This document shows positions 1 through 8,451 of a stretch of DNA of 58,948 bases, in pieces (position 1 is the first letter of the stretch; each line of letters opens with the position of its first letter). A program made the translations under genes and the position numbers. The stretch comes from Clostridia bacterium. Lineage in GTDB: Bacteria > Bacillota > Clostridia > UMGS1883. Where the stretch lies: assembly GCA_017505525.1 (NCBI GenBank), contig JAFVPB010000066.1, positions 1 to 58,948 on the forward strand. Direction: 5' to 3'. The notes below the pieces were generated by a model. The model was not told where the DNA came from, did no database searches, and saw only the letters and a program-made list of their open reading frames with translations.

Positions 1-56
1 CTGTGTTTTCAGGGACTTTCTTAACTTTTAATTTTTTTGATAAAAATTATATTGTT

Positions 57-86
57 AACGGTTCGTCGAGGACGCCGAACCCTACA
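57..86. repeat. Covarying hairpin repeat, copy 1
   Basis: On the minus strand this reads TGTAGGG, then arms GGTTCG and CGAACC around a GCGTCCTCGA-type core. A relative at 32747..32774 keeps the TGTAGGG start and the core but has arms GGGACG and CGTCCC, so the arm changes are compensatory. It lies in noncoding DNA before the MATE gene. The rest of bases 1-139 is AT-rich with no gene I can support. Confidence 0.5.
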
Positions 87-139
87 AATTTATAAAATTA
101 TAATTTTGTTTGTGGTTGACCGACTTTTTCGACGGTCTG

Positions 140-172
140 AGGAAGAGTATATCAATATACTCTTCCTTTTTG
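140..172 (+). terminator. Intrinsic terminator of a gene left of the window
   Basis: A perfect 13-bp stem (arms 140-152 and 155-167) is followed by a run of T on the plus strand. It would end transcription entering from the left and insulates the MATE gene. Confidence 0.75.
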
Positions 173-182
173 TTTCTTTTTC

Positions 183-191
183 TGCTATAAT
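183..191 (+). promoter_or_regulatory. Extended -10 promoter for the MATE gene
   Basis: TGCTATAAT is an extended -10 box (TGn plus a perfect TATAAT at 186-191). No good -35 is seen 17 bases upstream, which suits an extended -10 promoter. It lies about 30 bases before the MATE start codon. Confidence 0.55.
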
Positions 192-222
192 ATATTTAAT
201 ATAAAAAACGGAGAGCAAAATT

Positions 223-1563
223 ATGTCGAGAATTAAGGATATGACAACGGGGAGCATCACAAAGCATATTTTAACTTTTGCGTTCCCTTTAATAGTTTCA
301 AGTATAGGTCAACAACTTTATATGATAGCCGATACATCAATCGTAGGCCTGGGCGTAGGATTAAAGGCACTTGCCGCAGTAGGAGCAACCGATTGGATTT
401 ACTGGCTTATTTTATTTACTATTATTGGATTTACTCAAGGGTTTTCCACGTTTACGGCGCGATATTTCGGCGAGAAAAACTATGAAAAAGTGAATAAGTC
501 GATTGCTATGTCGGCATTGCTTAGCTTGTTTGTGGGGATTGTGGTAACTGTATTAGGGCTTTTGTGTGCAAAACCGCTTTTAAGCTTTATGAATACCCCA
601 CCTGATATTCTGAGGAATGCAACTCTTTATATTACTACGATGATATCTGGAACACTTATTATCACGGCTTATAATATGGCTGCATCAATTCTTCGGGCAT
701 TTGGCGACGGAAAATCTCCGCTTATAGCGATGGTTATAGCGGCAATTTTAAATGTTTTGCTCGATTTGATTTTTGTTTTGTTGTTTAAATGGGGGATATT
801 CGGCGCTGCGATAGCTTCTGTTATATCTCAGGGAGTTTCGTTTGTTTATTGCTATATACAAATAAGAAAGATTGAAGTTGTAAGGCTTACGAAGGAAAGC
901 TTTGCGATTGATTTTAAGGAAACCCGCGAGATGTTTAAATTTGGAGTTCCGATAGCTTTTCAGCATATTATAATTAATATAAGCGGAATAATACTGCAAT
1001 CGACAATTAACCTTCAGGGAAGTATTTTTATTGCAGGCTACACTGCCACAAATAAACTTTACGGGCTTCTGGAATGCTCGGCAGCAGCCATAGGAATCAC
1101 TCTTACAACGTTTGTTGCACAAAACTATGGCGCAAACAATTTAAAAAGAGTTAGAAAAGGCGTTTTAATAAGCGGCATTTTTTCCGTGTTTATGGCAACA
1201 TTTATTGCCATTATAATGATTCTTTTCGGGAAATATTTTTTAATGCTTTTTATAAAAGCACAGGAAAATGGGGCGCAGGAAGCACTAAGAGTTGCACACC
1301 GATATTTAATAATTATGACGTCGAGTCTTATAGTGCTTTATCTGATATATATCTACAGAAACACGCTTCAGGCTATGCAGATTTCTGTTTGGTCGATGTT
1401 TTCGGGCTTTACAGAATGCCTTGTGAGAATATTTATGGCGAAAAAAATGATTCATATTATAGGCATCGATGCAATATTTTTATCGGAACCGCTTGCATGG
1501 GCAGCGGCACTTGCAGGTATTTATATTCCTTATCTTTTTTATAAAAGAAAACTGCTGCATTGA
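223..1563 (+). CDS. MATE family multidrug/metabolite efflux transporter
   Basis: A 446-residue, very hydrophobic protein with about twelve predicted membrane segments and the MATE start pattern (TGSITKHILTFAFPLIVSS, then QQLYMIADTSIVG). The family exports cationic drugs or metabolites from the cytoplasm in exchange for Na+ or H+. Length is normal. The ATG is preceded by CGGAGAGC, a fair ribosome binding site. An AraC regulator starts 14 bases downstream on the same strand, so the two are probably co-transcribed, but the sequence does not give the substrate. Family call is firm; specificity is unknown. Confidence 0.9.
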   Translation: MSRIKDMTTGSITKHILTFAFPLIVSSIGQQLYMIADTSIVGLGVGLKALAAVGATDWIYWLILFTIIGFTQGFSTFTARYFGEKNYEKVNKSIAMSALLSLFVGIVVTVLGLLCAKPLLSFMNTPPDILRNATLYITTMISGTLIITAYNMAASILRAFGDGKSPLIAMVIAAILNVLLDLIFVLLFKWGIFGAAIASVISQGVSFVYCYIQIRKIEVVRLTKESFAIDFKETREMFKFGVPIAFQHIIINISGIILQSTINLQGSIFIAGYTATNKLYGLLECSAAAIGITLTTFVAQNYGANNLKRVRKGVLISGIFSVFMATFIAIIMILFGKYFLMLFIKAQENGAQEALRVAHRYLIIMTSSLIVLYLIYIYRNTLQAMQISVWSMFSGFTECLVRIFMAKKMIHIIGIDAIFLSEPLAWAAALAGIYIPYLFYKRKLLH

Positions 1564-1577
1564 TTATGGAGATTGTT

Positions 1578-2378
1578 ATGAAAAACATTCCTTTTCACGA
1601 AAATATACCTTTTAAGCAAAAAGAACTTTCAGTGAAAATAGAAGTCTATTCTACTGAAAATTCTTTTAAACCGCACTGGCACGAACATATTGAGCTTTTA
1701 TATATTCTTGAGGGAGAGGGCACGGCTATATGTGACGAGAGTTCCTTTTCTATAAAAGAGGGCGACCTTATCGTTGTTAATTCCACTCAAATTCATACGA
1801 TTAGTCCAAAAGGAAGGCTTAAATTTTGTTGCGTGCTTATCTATTCGTGGTTTTTTTCTGATGTTGAGTTTGATATTACAACCAGCATAAGCTCGCTTGT
1901 GAGGGATGATGGTTTTGTGAAAGAAACTATAGAAAAGCTGATGCTCCAGAAGAAAACAAAAACACCCTATAGAGATATGCTTATAAAAAGCTATACTTAT
2001 GAGCTTGTTGCTCATCTTTTAAAAAATTATACTGAGCAGCAAAATATAAATGCAAAAAGTAATAAAACTGCTGATATTGTGCGCTATTATATAAATAAAC
2101 ACTATAGCGAAAAAATAACTACAGAAAAACTGGCATCGCTTTGTGCTATGAATGAAAGCTACTTTTGCAGATTTTTTAAAAAGAATTTCAATAAAACTCC
2201 GATTGAGTATTTAAATGAATTCCGCATTGAAAAGGCGTGCGAGCTGCTTAGCCTTACAACACAGAGCGTAACAGAGGTTGCTTTTTCAGTAGGGTATGAG
2301 GATATTCACTATTTTTCAAGAATGTTTAAAAAAATAAAGAATTGCTCCCCGAGTGAGTATAGGGAGAAGAGTGTGTAG
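1578..2378 (+). CDS. AraC family transcriptional regulator (cupin + HTH)
   Basis: A 266-residue protein. The first half is a cupin-like sensor with the pattern KPHWHEHIELLYILEGEG (residues about 25-45), typical of regulators that bind a small ligand in a beta barrel. The last ~100 residues carry two helix-turn-helix units, ending in the AraC signature (VTEVAFSVGYEDIHYFSRMF). Upstream in-frame TTG (1560) and ATG (1566) exist, but GGAG sits six bases before the ATG at 1578, so that start is chosen. It follows the MATE gene and may control it in response to a substrate. The stop codon overlaps the first bases of a hairpin array. Confidence 0.88.
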   Translation: MKNIPFHENIPFKQKELSVKIEVYSTENSFKPHWHEHIELLYILEGEGTAICDESSFSIKEGDLIVVNSTQIHTISPKGRLKFCCVLIYSWFFSDVEFDITTSISSLVRDDGFVKETIEKLMLQKKTKTPYRDMLIKSYTYELVAHLLKNYTEQQNINAKSNKTADIVRYYINKHYSEKITTEKLASLCAMNESYFCRFFKKNFNKTPIEYLNEFRIEKACELLSLTTQSVTEVAFSVGYEDIHYFSRMFKKIKNCSPSEYREKSV

Positions 2379-2489
2379 CTAAATTTTGCAACAAGTTGCA
2401 AAGCTAAATTATTGATCCGCAATAGCTAAATTGTTTTTCAAAACAGCTAAATTAAATTCGCCGTTAGCTGACCGCAAGCGAATTTAGTT
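2377..2489. repeat. Hairpin array with AGCTAAATT spacers, copy A1
   Basis: Mini-palindromes (for example TTTGCAACAAGTTGCAAA and GTTTTTCAAAAC) are separated by the word AGCTAAATT; the last unit ends in the inverted word AATTTAGTT. The array begins inside the AraC stop codon and ends at the terminator of the minus-strand tRNA-Arg. A longer copy with the same first three units lies at 34664..34831. No protein is encoded. Confidence 0.7.
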
Positions 2490-2529
2490 AAAAAAGAGAC
2501 ATTATTCAAAATGAATAATGTCTCTTTTT
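2490..2529 (-). terminator. Terminator of tRNA-Arg (works in both directions)
   Basis: A perfect 13-bp stem (2496-2508 with 2512-2524, loop AAA) has a run of A before it and a run of T after it. On the minus strand it lies directly after the tRNA 3' CCA. On the plus strand it would also stop read-through from the AraC gene. Confidence 0.85.
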
Positions 2530-2530
2530 C

Positions 2531-2607
2531 TGGCGCTCCCGACGCGATTCGAACGCGTGGCCTTTCGCTTAGGAGGCGAACGCTCTATCCTGCTGAGCTA
2601 CGGAAGC
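2531..2607 (-). tRNA. tRNA-Arg (anticodon CCU)
   Basis: The minus strand folds as a cloverleaf: acceptor arm GCTTCCG with CGGGAGC, anticodon stem TTCGC/GCGAA around loop CTCCTAA (anticodon CCT), T arm with GTTCGAATC, and an encoded CCA. Length 77 nt. It reads AGG codons. Confidence 0.95.
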
Positions 2608-2614
2608 ATATTAA

Positions 2615-2642
2615 TTTACCGCCCTTAAAAAAGGGCGGTAAA
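2615..2642 (-). terminator. Hairpin after rpmF
   Basis: A 12-bp perfect stem TTTACCGCCCTT / AAGGGCGGTAAA with a 4-base A loop lies between the rpmF stop and the tRNA-Arg 5' end. There is no strong U tract on the minus side, so it may be a weak terminator or an RNA processing/stability hairpin. Confidence 0.6.
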
Positions 2643-2649
2643 CTATTTT

Positions 2650-2835
2650 TTACTGATTTGCAGCTTTTTTAACTACCTGTACACCCTTGTAGTATCCGCA
2701 ATGCTTGCATACTACATGAGATTTGATAAGTTCGCCACAGTTTGAGCATTTAACCATGCCCGGAACTTCAAGCTTCCAGTTAGCTCTTCTTTTATCTCTT
2801 CTTGCCTTAGAAGTTCTTCTCTTTGGAACTGCCAT
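2650..2835 (-). CDS. rpmF: 50S ribosomal protein L32
   Basis: A 61-residue basic protein starting [18 protein letters not shown], the hallmark of L32, with two CxxC pairs (CSNC and CKHC) that should bind one zinc ion. It is part of the large ribosomal subunit. It lies 3 bases after the DUF177 gene, the usual yceD-rpmF arrangement, and shares its promoter at 3383..3411. Length is normal. Confidence 0.97.
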   Translation of the reverse strand: MAVPKRRTSKARRDKRRANWKLEVPGMVKCSNCGELIKSHVVCKHCGYYKGVQVVKKAANQ

Positions 2836-2838
2836 TTT

Positions 2839-3339
2839 CTACACCTCTTTTTGTAAATTTCTAAAGATGGCGAATCGAGGGTCGTAAACCCTTGTATCGC
2901 AATTGCATTCATTTTCATTAAGATTTGTTCCGCAAACCGGGCACAAACCTTTGCACTCTTCACTGCACAGGAATTTAAGCGGGATATTTCCGAAAATACA
3001 TGCCTCCACAGCGCCCGTAATATCGAGCGTGTTGCCTGAAAGAACAAGACATTCAGGGTCGGCATCGGAAAAATCGTTTTCAACGCTTTCGAAAAGCTCG
3101 GCTGAAAGACTTTGCGATATTTCTTTTCCGCAGCGTGAGCACTGCGTTAGAAATTCGCCCGTTATAACAGCTGAAATTTCGATGGTACCACCGATATTAA
3201 CGATGGTTCCTGTAACAAGAGCGGGGGAAGTGAAAGTGATTTTACTTCCCATAAAATCGAACTCCCCGGGATTTACACTTCCCGAAATGTTCATAGAAGC
3301 ACCTTCATTTTTAAGAATAGATGCTATATTTACCTTCAT
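2839..3339 (-). CDS. DUF177 (YceD-like) protein
   Basis: A 166-residue protein of the DUF177/YceD family, almost always encoded just before rpmF; the family has been linked to 23S rRNA accumulation. The middle has CSRCGKEISQSL and the C-terminus a Cys-rich patch (CSEECKGLCPVCGTN, then CNC), suggesting a metal site. The start is the ATG at 3339: a GTG at 3348 is in frame, but GGTTAGGTG lies correctly spaced before 3339. The gene has its own promoter immediately after ackA. Confidence 0.85.
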   Translation of the reverse strand: MKVNIASILKNEGASMNISGSVNPGEFDFMGSKITFTSPALVTGTIVNIGGTIEISAVITGEFLTQCSRCGKEISQSLSAELFESVENDFSDADPECLVLSGNTLDITGAVEACIFGNIPLKFLCSEECKGLCPVCGTNLNENECNCDTRVYDPRFAIFRNLQKEV

Positions 3340-3382
3340 AAAAAACACCTAACCTTTTCAAAACCTTTACAGGCGCTTATAT

Positions 3383-3411
3383 ATTATACTATCGATTTTA
3401 GCAAAAGTCAA
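3383..3411 (-). promoter_or_regulatory. Sigma-A promoter of DUF177-rpmF
   Basis: The minus strand has TTGACT, a 17-base spacer and TATAAT. It sits between the ackA stop and the DUF177 start, so these genes can be transcribed independently of pta-ackA. Confidence 0.8.
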
Positions 3412-3414
3412 CAA

Positions 3415-4608
3415 TTATTTTACCAATAATTCTGTTTCAAGAGCTATCATCATTTCTTCATCTGTAGGAATAACAAGAGTTTTAACTGTAGCATCGCTTG
3501 CTGATACGTCGATTGCTTTGCCGCGAAGCTTGTTCTTTTCGCTGTCGATCTTAATTCCGAGGAACTCAAGACCGTTAATGATATCTGCACGTGTCTGACT
3601 GTCGTTTTCACCTACACCTGCTGTGAATACGATAGCATCAACGCCGCCCATAGCTGCAGCATAGCTTCCGATATATTTCTTGATACCGTAAGAGAACATC
3701 TTAAGAGCTGCATTTGCACGCTTGTTGCCCTCTTCTGCTGCACTTGAAAGGTCGCGGAAATCGCTTGATACACCACTTACACCGAAAACGCCGCTTTCCT
3801 TGTTAAGAACTTTGTTTATACCTTCGATATCGAGGTTTTCTTTTTCCATAAGGAATGTAACGATAGCAGGATCGATATCACCGCTTCTTGTACCCATAAG
3901 AATACCTGCAAGAGGTGTAAGTCCCATTGTTGTATCGATAACCTTACCATTTTTAACAGCTGTTACGCTTGAACCGTTTCCAAGGTGGCAGGTAACAATC
4001 TTAAGGTCTTTAATATCCTTGCCAAGCATCTCGGCAGCCTTGCCTGAAACATAGTTGTGGCTTGTGCCGTGGAAACCGTAACGGCGGATTTTATATTTTT
4101 CATAGTATTTATAAGGAATACCGTAGAGATATGCTTCCTCGGGCATTGTCTGATGGAAAGCAGTATCAAATACGCCAACCTGCTTAACTCCGGGCATAAC
4201 CTTTTCGCAAGCTTCAATACCGATTATGTTTGCAGGGTTGTGAAGGGGAGCAAGCTCGATACAATCGCGAAGAGCTTTTTTAACTTCTTCATCGATAATA
4301 ACGCTTCCGCTGAAGCTTTCGCCGCCGTGAACAACGCGGTGGCCAACTGCACCGATTTCAGCCATTGAACCGATAACGCCGTGGTTTTTATCAACAAGAG
4401 CATCAATAACAAGCTTGATTGCATCAGCGTGGCTAGGCATCGGGCTTTCGATAACAACCTTGTCGCATCCTGCGGGTGTGTGGTTAAGACGGCTTCCTTC
4501 GATTCCTATTCTTTCGCAAAGACCTTTTGCAAGAACTTTTTTCTCGTCCATATCGATAAGCTGATATTTAAGAGATGAGCTTCCTGCGTTGATAACAAGA
4601 ATTTTCAT
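3415..4608 (-). CDS. ackA: Acetate kinase
   Basis: A 397-residue protein, the normal length. It begins [17 protein letters not shown], the acetate kinase signature, and later has [10 protein letters not shown] and [10 protein letters not shown], which belong to the sugar-kinase/actin-like fold. It converts acetyl phosphate and ADP to acetate and ATP in the cytoplasm, and is the ATP-yielding last step of acetate formation. It lies 51 bases after pta on the same strand, so the two form the expected operon. Confidence 0.97.
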   Translation of the reverse strand: MKILVINAGSSSLKYQLIDMDEKKVLAKGLCERIGIEGSRLNHTPAGCDKVVIESPMPSHADAIKLVIDALVDKNHGVIGSMAEIGAVGHRVVHGGESFSGSVIIDEEVKKALRDCIELAPLHNPANIIGIEACEKVMPGVKQVGVFDTAFHQTMPEEAYLYGIPYKYYEKYKIRRYGFHGTSHNYVSGKAAEMLGKDIKDLKIVTCHLGNGSSVTAVKNGKVIDTTMGLTPLAGILMGTRSGDIDPAIVTFLMEKENLDIEGINKVLNKESGVFGVSGVSSDFRDLSSAAEEGNKRANAALKMFSYGIKKYIGSYAAAMGGVDAIVFTAGVGENDSQTRADIINGLEFLGIKIDSEKNKLRGKAIDVSASDATVKTLVIPTDEEMMIALETELLVK

Positions 4609-4659
4609 AATATATCCTCTTTCTTATAATATATTTTATTTTTACCAGATATGTAATAA

Positions 4660-5661
4660 TTATTTCGCAGCCTGTGCCTGTACGCAAGTGATTGCAACAA
4701 CACCAACGATATCATCAGCACTGCAACCTCTTGAAAGGTCGTTAATAGGCATTGCAATACCCTGAGTTACAGGACCGTAAGCTTCTGCCTTAGCAAGACG
4801 CTGAACAAGCTTGTAACCGATATTACCTGCATCAAGGTCGGGGAATACAAGAACGTTTGCCTTACCTGCAACGCTGCTGTCGGGAGCTTTTGAGCATCCA
4901 ACAGAAGGAACGATTGCAGCATCGAGCTGAAGCTCGCCGTCTACCTTTAAGTTGGGGTTGGCTTCCTTACAGATTCTTGTAGCTTCAACAACCTTATCAA
5001 CATCGGCGTGCTTCGCGCTGCCCTTTGTTGAGTGTGAAAGCATAGCAACTATTGCTTCTTCCTGTACTAAAAGTTCGAATGATTCTGCTGAACAAGCTGC
5101 GATTGTAGCAAGCTTTTCAGGATCAGGATTCTGCTCAAGACCGCTATCGGCAAAGATAAATGTGCCGTTTGCACCATATTCACAATCGGGAACAACCATA
5201 AGGAAAAATGCAGAAACAAGCTTTACGCCAGGCTTTGTTTTGATAATCTGAAGACTGGGGCGAAGTGTGTTTGCTGTTGAGTGGCAAGCACCTGAAACAA
5301 CACCGTCAGCGTCGCCTGCTTTAACCATAAGGCAAGCATAGTACATATAATCGCCAAGTGCAGTTTCACGAGCCTGTTCATATGTAAGGCCTTTGCTTTT
5401 TCTGAGCTCTACAAAAAGGTTAAGATACTCTTCTGTTTTTTCATAAGTGAAGGGGTTGATGATTGTAGCACCTGAAATATCAAGTCCCTTGCTGTTTTCG
5501 TTAACTTCTTCGGGTGTGCCGATGATGATGATATTTGCAATATCTTCCTTAAGGATTGTTTCGGCAGCTTCGAATGTTCTTCTGTCCATTGATTCGGGGA
5601 GAACAATAGTTTTTTTGTCGGCTTTTGCTCTCGCTTTTACAGAATCTAAAAATTTACTCAT
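4660..5661 (-). CDS. pta: Phosphate acetyltransferase
   Basis: A 333-residue short-form Pta without the N-terminal P-loop extension of the E. coli enzyme. It has the PTA_PTB fold with VVSGACHSTANTLRPSLQ and the C-terminal PINDLSRGCSADDIV. It converts acetyl-CoA and phosphate to acetyl phosphate, feeding AckA. An ATG at 5676 is in frame, but GGAGGAAG overlaps it and is well placed for the ATG at 5661 (MSKFLDS), which is preferred. It is first gene of the pta-ackA operon, with a promoter at 5699..5727. Confidence 0.95.
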   Translation of the reverse strand: MSKFLDSVKARAKADKKTIVLPESMDRRTFEAAETILKEDIANIIIIGTPEEVNENSKGLDISGATIINPFTYEKTEEYLNLFVELRKSKGLTYEQARETALGDYMYYACLMVKAGDADGVVSGACHSTANTLRPSLQIIKTKPGVKLVSAFFLMVVPDCEYGANGTFIFADSGLEQNPDPEKLATIAACSAESFELLVQEEAIVAMLSHSTKGSAKHADVDKVVEATRICKEANPNLKVDGELQLDAAIVPSVGCSKAPDSSVAGKANVLVFPDLDAGNIGYKLVQRLAKAEAYGPVTQGIAMPINDLSRGCSADDIVGVVAITCVQAQAAK

Positions 5662-5698
5662 ATTTTCTTCCTCCAAGTGTTTATTTTTCTAAATATAT

Positions 5699-5727
5699 AG
5701 TATATAATAGATTTAAGAATATTTCAA
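5699..5727 (-). promoter_or_regulatory. Sigma-A promoter of pta-ackA
   Basis: The minus strand has TTGAAA, a 17-base spacer and TATACT, about 40 bases before the pta start. A plus-strand TATAAT (5703-5708) overlaps it and may serve the divergent tmcAL gene. Confidence 0.65.
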
Positions 5728-5756
5728 TATCTTTCACGAAAAAAAGAGGCGATTTT

Positions 5757-6878
5757 ATGAAAATAGGCTCGATAATTGCAGAATTTAACCCAATTCACGA
5801 GGGACACAAGCTTTTAATTGAAAAAGTGAGCAAGGGAAACGACTGCACAGTTGTTGTTATGAGCGGTAATTTTGTTCAAAGGGGAGAGTGTGCCATTTTT
5901 GAAAAATCGGAAAGGGCACGCGCCGCAATAGAAAACGGAGCCGACCTTGTGATTGAGCTTCCGCTTTTATATGCACTCTCTTCGGCAGAGGGATTTGCAC
6001 GCGGTGCAATATCAATTTTAGATGGCGCAGGCTGTGTTGATGAGGTGTGGTTCGGCTCGGAATGTGGCGATATTGAAAAAATTAAAGAGGTTGCACATCT
6101 TTTAAACGAGGAAAGCGATAGCTTTAAGGAAAGAATTAATGAGTTACTTAAAGATGGATATTCTTTCCCCAAAGCAAGAATGGAAGCACTTAAAAAGGAA
6201 AGTGCAAATGCAGATATTCTTAATGACCCGAATAATATACTGGCGGTTGAATATGTTCGTGCGCTTGAACGGATTAATTCTTCAATAAAGCCTGTTACAA
6301 TTAAACGTGAGGGCAGCGGCTATAATGAAAAGGAAATAACAAACGAAATCCCATCGGCAACGGCAGTAAGAGAGAAAATAAAAAAAGGTAAAGAAGTAAA
6401 TCTTCTTTATCCGTATAAATCAAAGCCTCTTTTTATGAGCGATTTTGATTTGATTGCATCATCCCGCCTTAAAACAATTTCAAAGGAAAGCCTTTTAAAT
6501 ATTCCCGATTGCAACGAAGAAATTGCAGTAAGGCTTAAAGAGGCTTCTAAATTTAATACTGTGGAAGAAATAATTAAAAACGCACTCTGCAAAAGATACA
6601 CCGAAAGCAGACTGAGAAGAATTATATTCAATATGATTATCGAAAATAATTTCAGGGAATTTAAAGAGCCTACATATATCCGCCCGATAGCGTTCAATTC
6701 GCGCGGAACTGAAGTTTTAAAGAAAATAAAAAGCACCGCCAGTCTGATAGTTTCAGACCGCGGTGCCGAGCTTAAAAACGATGAAATATTTAATCTTGAA
6801 TGCCGCGGAAGTGATGTTTGTGCACTTCTTCGCGGAGAATTAAGCGGAAAAGAGTTTTTATTTACTTGCCTTAGCTAA
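5757..6878 (+). CDS. tmcAL: tRNA(Met) cytidine acetate ligase
   Basis: A 373-residue protein, near the family size of about 400. It begins MKIGSIIAEFNPIHEGHK; NPIHEGH is the HxGH-type nucleotidyltransferase motif of this former DUF795 family. TmcAL activates acetate with ATP and acetylates C34 of elongator tRNA-Met. Longer in-frame upstream reading lacks a ribosome binding site and overlaps the divergent pta, whereas GAGGCG precedes the ATG at 5757. It is divergent from the acetate genes, whose product is its substrate. Its last 21 bases overlap the opposite-strand gene ending at 6858. Confidence 0.87.
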   Translation: MKIGSIIAEFNPIHEGHKLLIEKVSKGNDCTVVVMSGNFVQRGECAIFEKSERARAAIENGADLVIELPLLYALSSAEGFARGAISILDGAGCVDEVWFGSECGDIEKIKEVAHLLNEESDSFKERINELLKDGYSFPKARMEALKKESANADILNDPNNILAVEYVRALERINSSIKPVTIKREGSGYNEKEITNEIPSATAVREKIKKGKEVNLLYPYKSKPLFMSDFDLIASSRLKTISKESLLNIPDCNEEIAVRLKEASKFNTVEEIIKNALCKRYTESRLRRIIFNMIIENNFREFKEPTYIRPIAFNSRGTEVLKKIKSTASLIVSDRGAELKNDEIFNLECRGSDVCALLRGELSGKEFLFTCLS

Positions 6879-7511
6879 TGAATCGGTGCAGATTTTAACC
6901 GCAGTGCAGATATAGTAAATAATAACAGCGAGCAGAATTATCGGCACTAAAAGCTTTTTAAGAGCCATATTCTTGACAAAATGCAAGCCAAGGATTAAAA
7001 TAGCAAGCAATATTGCAAGTATAGTGTAGCGGTCGATTGAGTTGAAAATATAAGAAAAATAAAAAATCTGGTTGGAATTGAATTTTGAATTCTTTATTTT
7101 CTCAAAATCCCCGCTTGTGTATTTTACGGCTTTGGCACCGATGGAATTGTATTTTGCTTTCTTTTCAAGAAGCTCTATTGCATAAGCGCGTATACGCTCT
7201 TCGTTTTCTTTGAAATAGTCGTTGAAAAGAATGCGGTAGTTTTTTTTGTTTGATTTTGAAATAAGTATTTTTATCTCGTCACCTTTAATCCATAAATGGC
7301 TTTCACTTGCTTTAATCTTTACTTTATAAATAGTTTCTCCGCTTTTTGCCCGAAGTGTGGCGGCGTGGTCGGGAACTCTGTTTGTATTTATTATAGCGGC
7401 TGTGATTGTTTCTCCGTCGGAAACATCAATGCGCCCTCTTTTGGGAATTCTGTTTGTAACAAAATTAAACCATAAAAGTGAAATAAAAAGAATAATAACT
7501 AAGTAGGTCAT
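6858..7511 (-). CDS. Membrane protein of unknown function
   Basis: A 217-residue protein. One N-terminal hydrophobic segment (residues ~2-18) is followed by a soluble part of ~140 residues containing a beta-rich stretch (DGETITAAIINTN to KGDEIKILIS) and a charged helix, then two membrane segments near residues 163-205. I do not recognise the family. The start is the ATG at 7511, seven bases after GGAGG; the longer reading to 7643 would run through the divergent EamA gene. Its 3' end overlaps the end of tmcAL by 21 bases, tail to tail. Confidence 0.7.
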   Translation of the reverse strand: MTYLVIILFISLLWFNFVTNRIPKRGRIDVSDGETITAAIINTNRVPDHAATLRAKSGETIYKVKIKASESHLWIKGDEIKILISKSNKKNYRILFNDYFKENEERIRAYAIELLEKKAKYNSIGAKAVKYTSGDFEKIKNSKFNSNQIFYFSYIFNSIDRYTILAILLAILILGLHFVKNMALKKLLVPIILLAVIIYYICTAVKICTDSLAKASK

Positions 7512-7551
7512 AAAAAATCCTCCAGAATATTTTTTGAAACGGAGCAAAACA

Positions 7552-8451
7552 ATGAAAAACAAAAGAACATTAGCACATATTTTAGCATTATTTACTTCCG
7601 TTGTGTGGGGAACAACATTTGTTTCCACGCGAATACTTATCACAAACGGGCTTTCTCCCCACGGAATTATGTTTGTACGATTTATAATCGGTTACATTAT
7701 GCTTTGTATTTTATCAAAAGGGCGAATAAAAGTCAAATCGCTGAAAGAAGAATTTTTATTTGCGCTTGCAGGTCTTTGCGGGATGACGCTTTATCAGCTT
7801 TTTGAAAACGTTGCCCTTTCGTATACACAGGCTTCAAACGTCAGCGTGCTTATATCGATAGCACCGCTTATTACGGGAATACTTGCATCGCGCTTTTCGG
7901 GCGAAAAGCTTACAAATTCGTTTTTGCTCGGTTTTATAATTTCTATCAGCGGAATATTTATAATCGGGCTTAACGATAGCTTCGTTCTTAAAATAAGCCC
8001 GAAAGGGGATTTGCTTGCAATTCTCGGCGCCGTAGTGTGGGGATTCTATAGTATTATCACAAAAGCACTCGGCTCACGTGGCTATAATATAATAAGTGTA
8101 ACACGCCGTATATTTTTCTATGGAATGACGATAACTGCGCTTGTAATGCCCGCGTTAGGCTTCGACGTTACCCTTTCGTATTTTACCACGCCGAAATTTT
8201 TATTTAACCTTATGTATCTTGGATTAATTGCTTCGGCAATTTGCTTTGTAACGTGGAATTATGCTATAAAAATACTCGGAGCCACAAAAAGCAGTGTGTA
8301 TATATACTTGAATCCGCTTATTACAATGCTCTTTTCCGTAGTGTTTTTAAGTGAGCACATTACAACGTATATGGTTATCGGTACGGTTTTAATCGTAACG
8401 GGGCTATTAATATCAGAGATGCGTGATAAGCGAGCCAAAAAGCTTTCCTGA
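7552..8451 (+). CDS. EamA/DMT family permease
   Basis: A 299-residue protein with about ten predicted membrane helices in two EamA repeats; repeat 1 has SVVWGTTFVSTRILI and repeat 2 has GAVVWGFYSIITKALG. The family moves small metabolites across the cytoplasmic membrane and the sequence does not show the substrate. GGAGC precedes the ATG at 7552; an in-frame TTG at 7534 is less likely. It starts 40 bases from the divergent membrane-protein gene. Its last 39 bases overlap the end of mtaB on the other strand. Confidence 0.88.
   Translation: MKNKRTLAHILALFTSVVWGTTFVSTRILITNGLSPHGIMFVRFIIGYIMLCILSKGRIKVKSLKEEFLFALAGLCGMTLYQLFENVALSYTQASNVSVLISIAPLITGILASRFSGEKLTNSFLLGFIISISGIFIIGLNDSFVLKISPKGDLLAILGAVVWGFYSIITKALGSRGYNIISVTRRIFFYGMTITALVMPALGFDVTLSYFTTPKFLFNLMYLGLIASAICFVTWNYAIKILGATKSSVYIYLNPLITMLFSVVFLSEHITTYMVIGTVLIVTGLLISEMRDKRAKKLS

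Noticed and set aside
748-1122. 124-codon open frame on the minus strand inside the MATE gene
   Set aside because: It is antisense to a clear membrane-protein gene, has no ribosome binding site, and encodes nothing recognisable.
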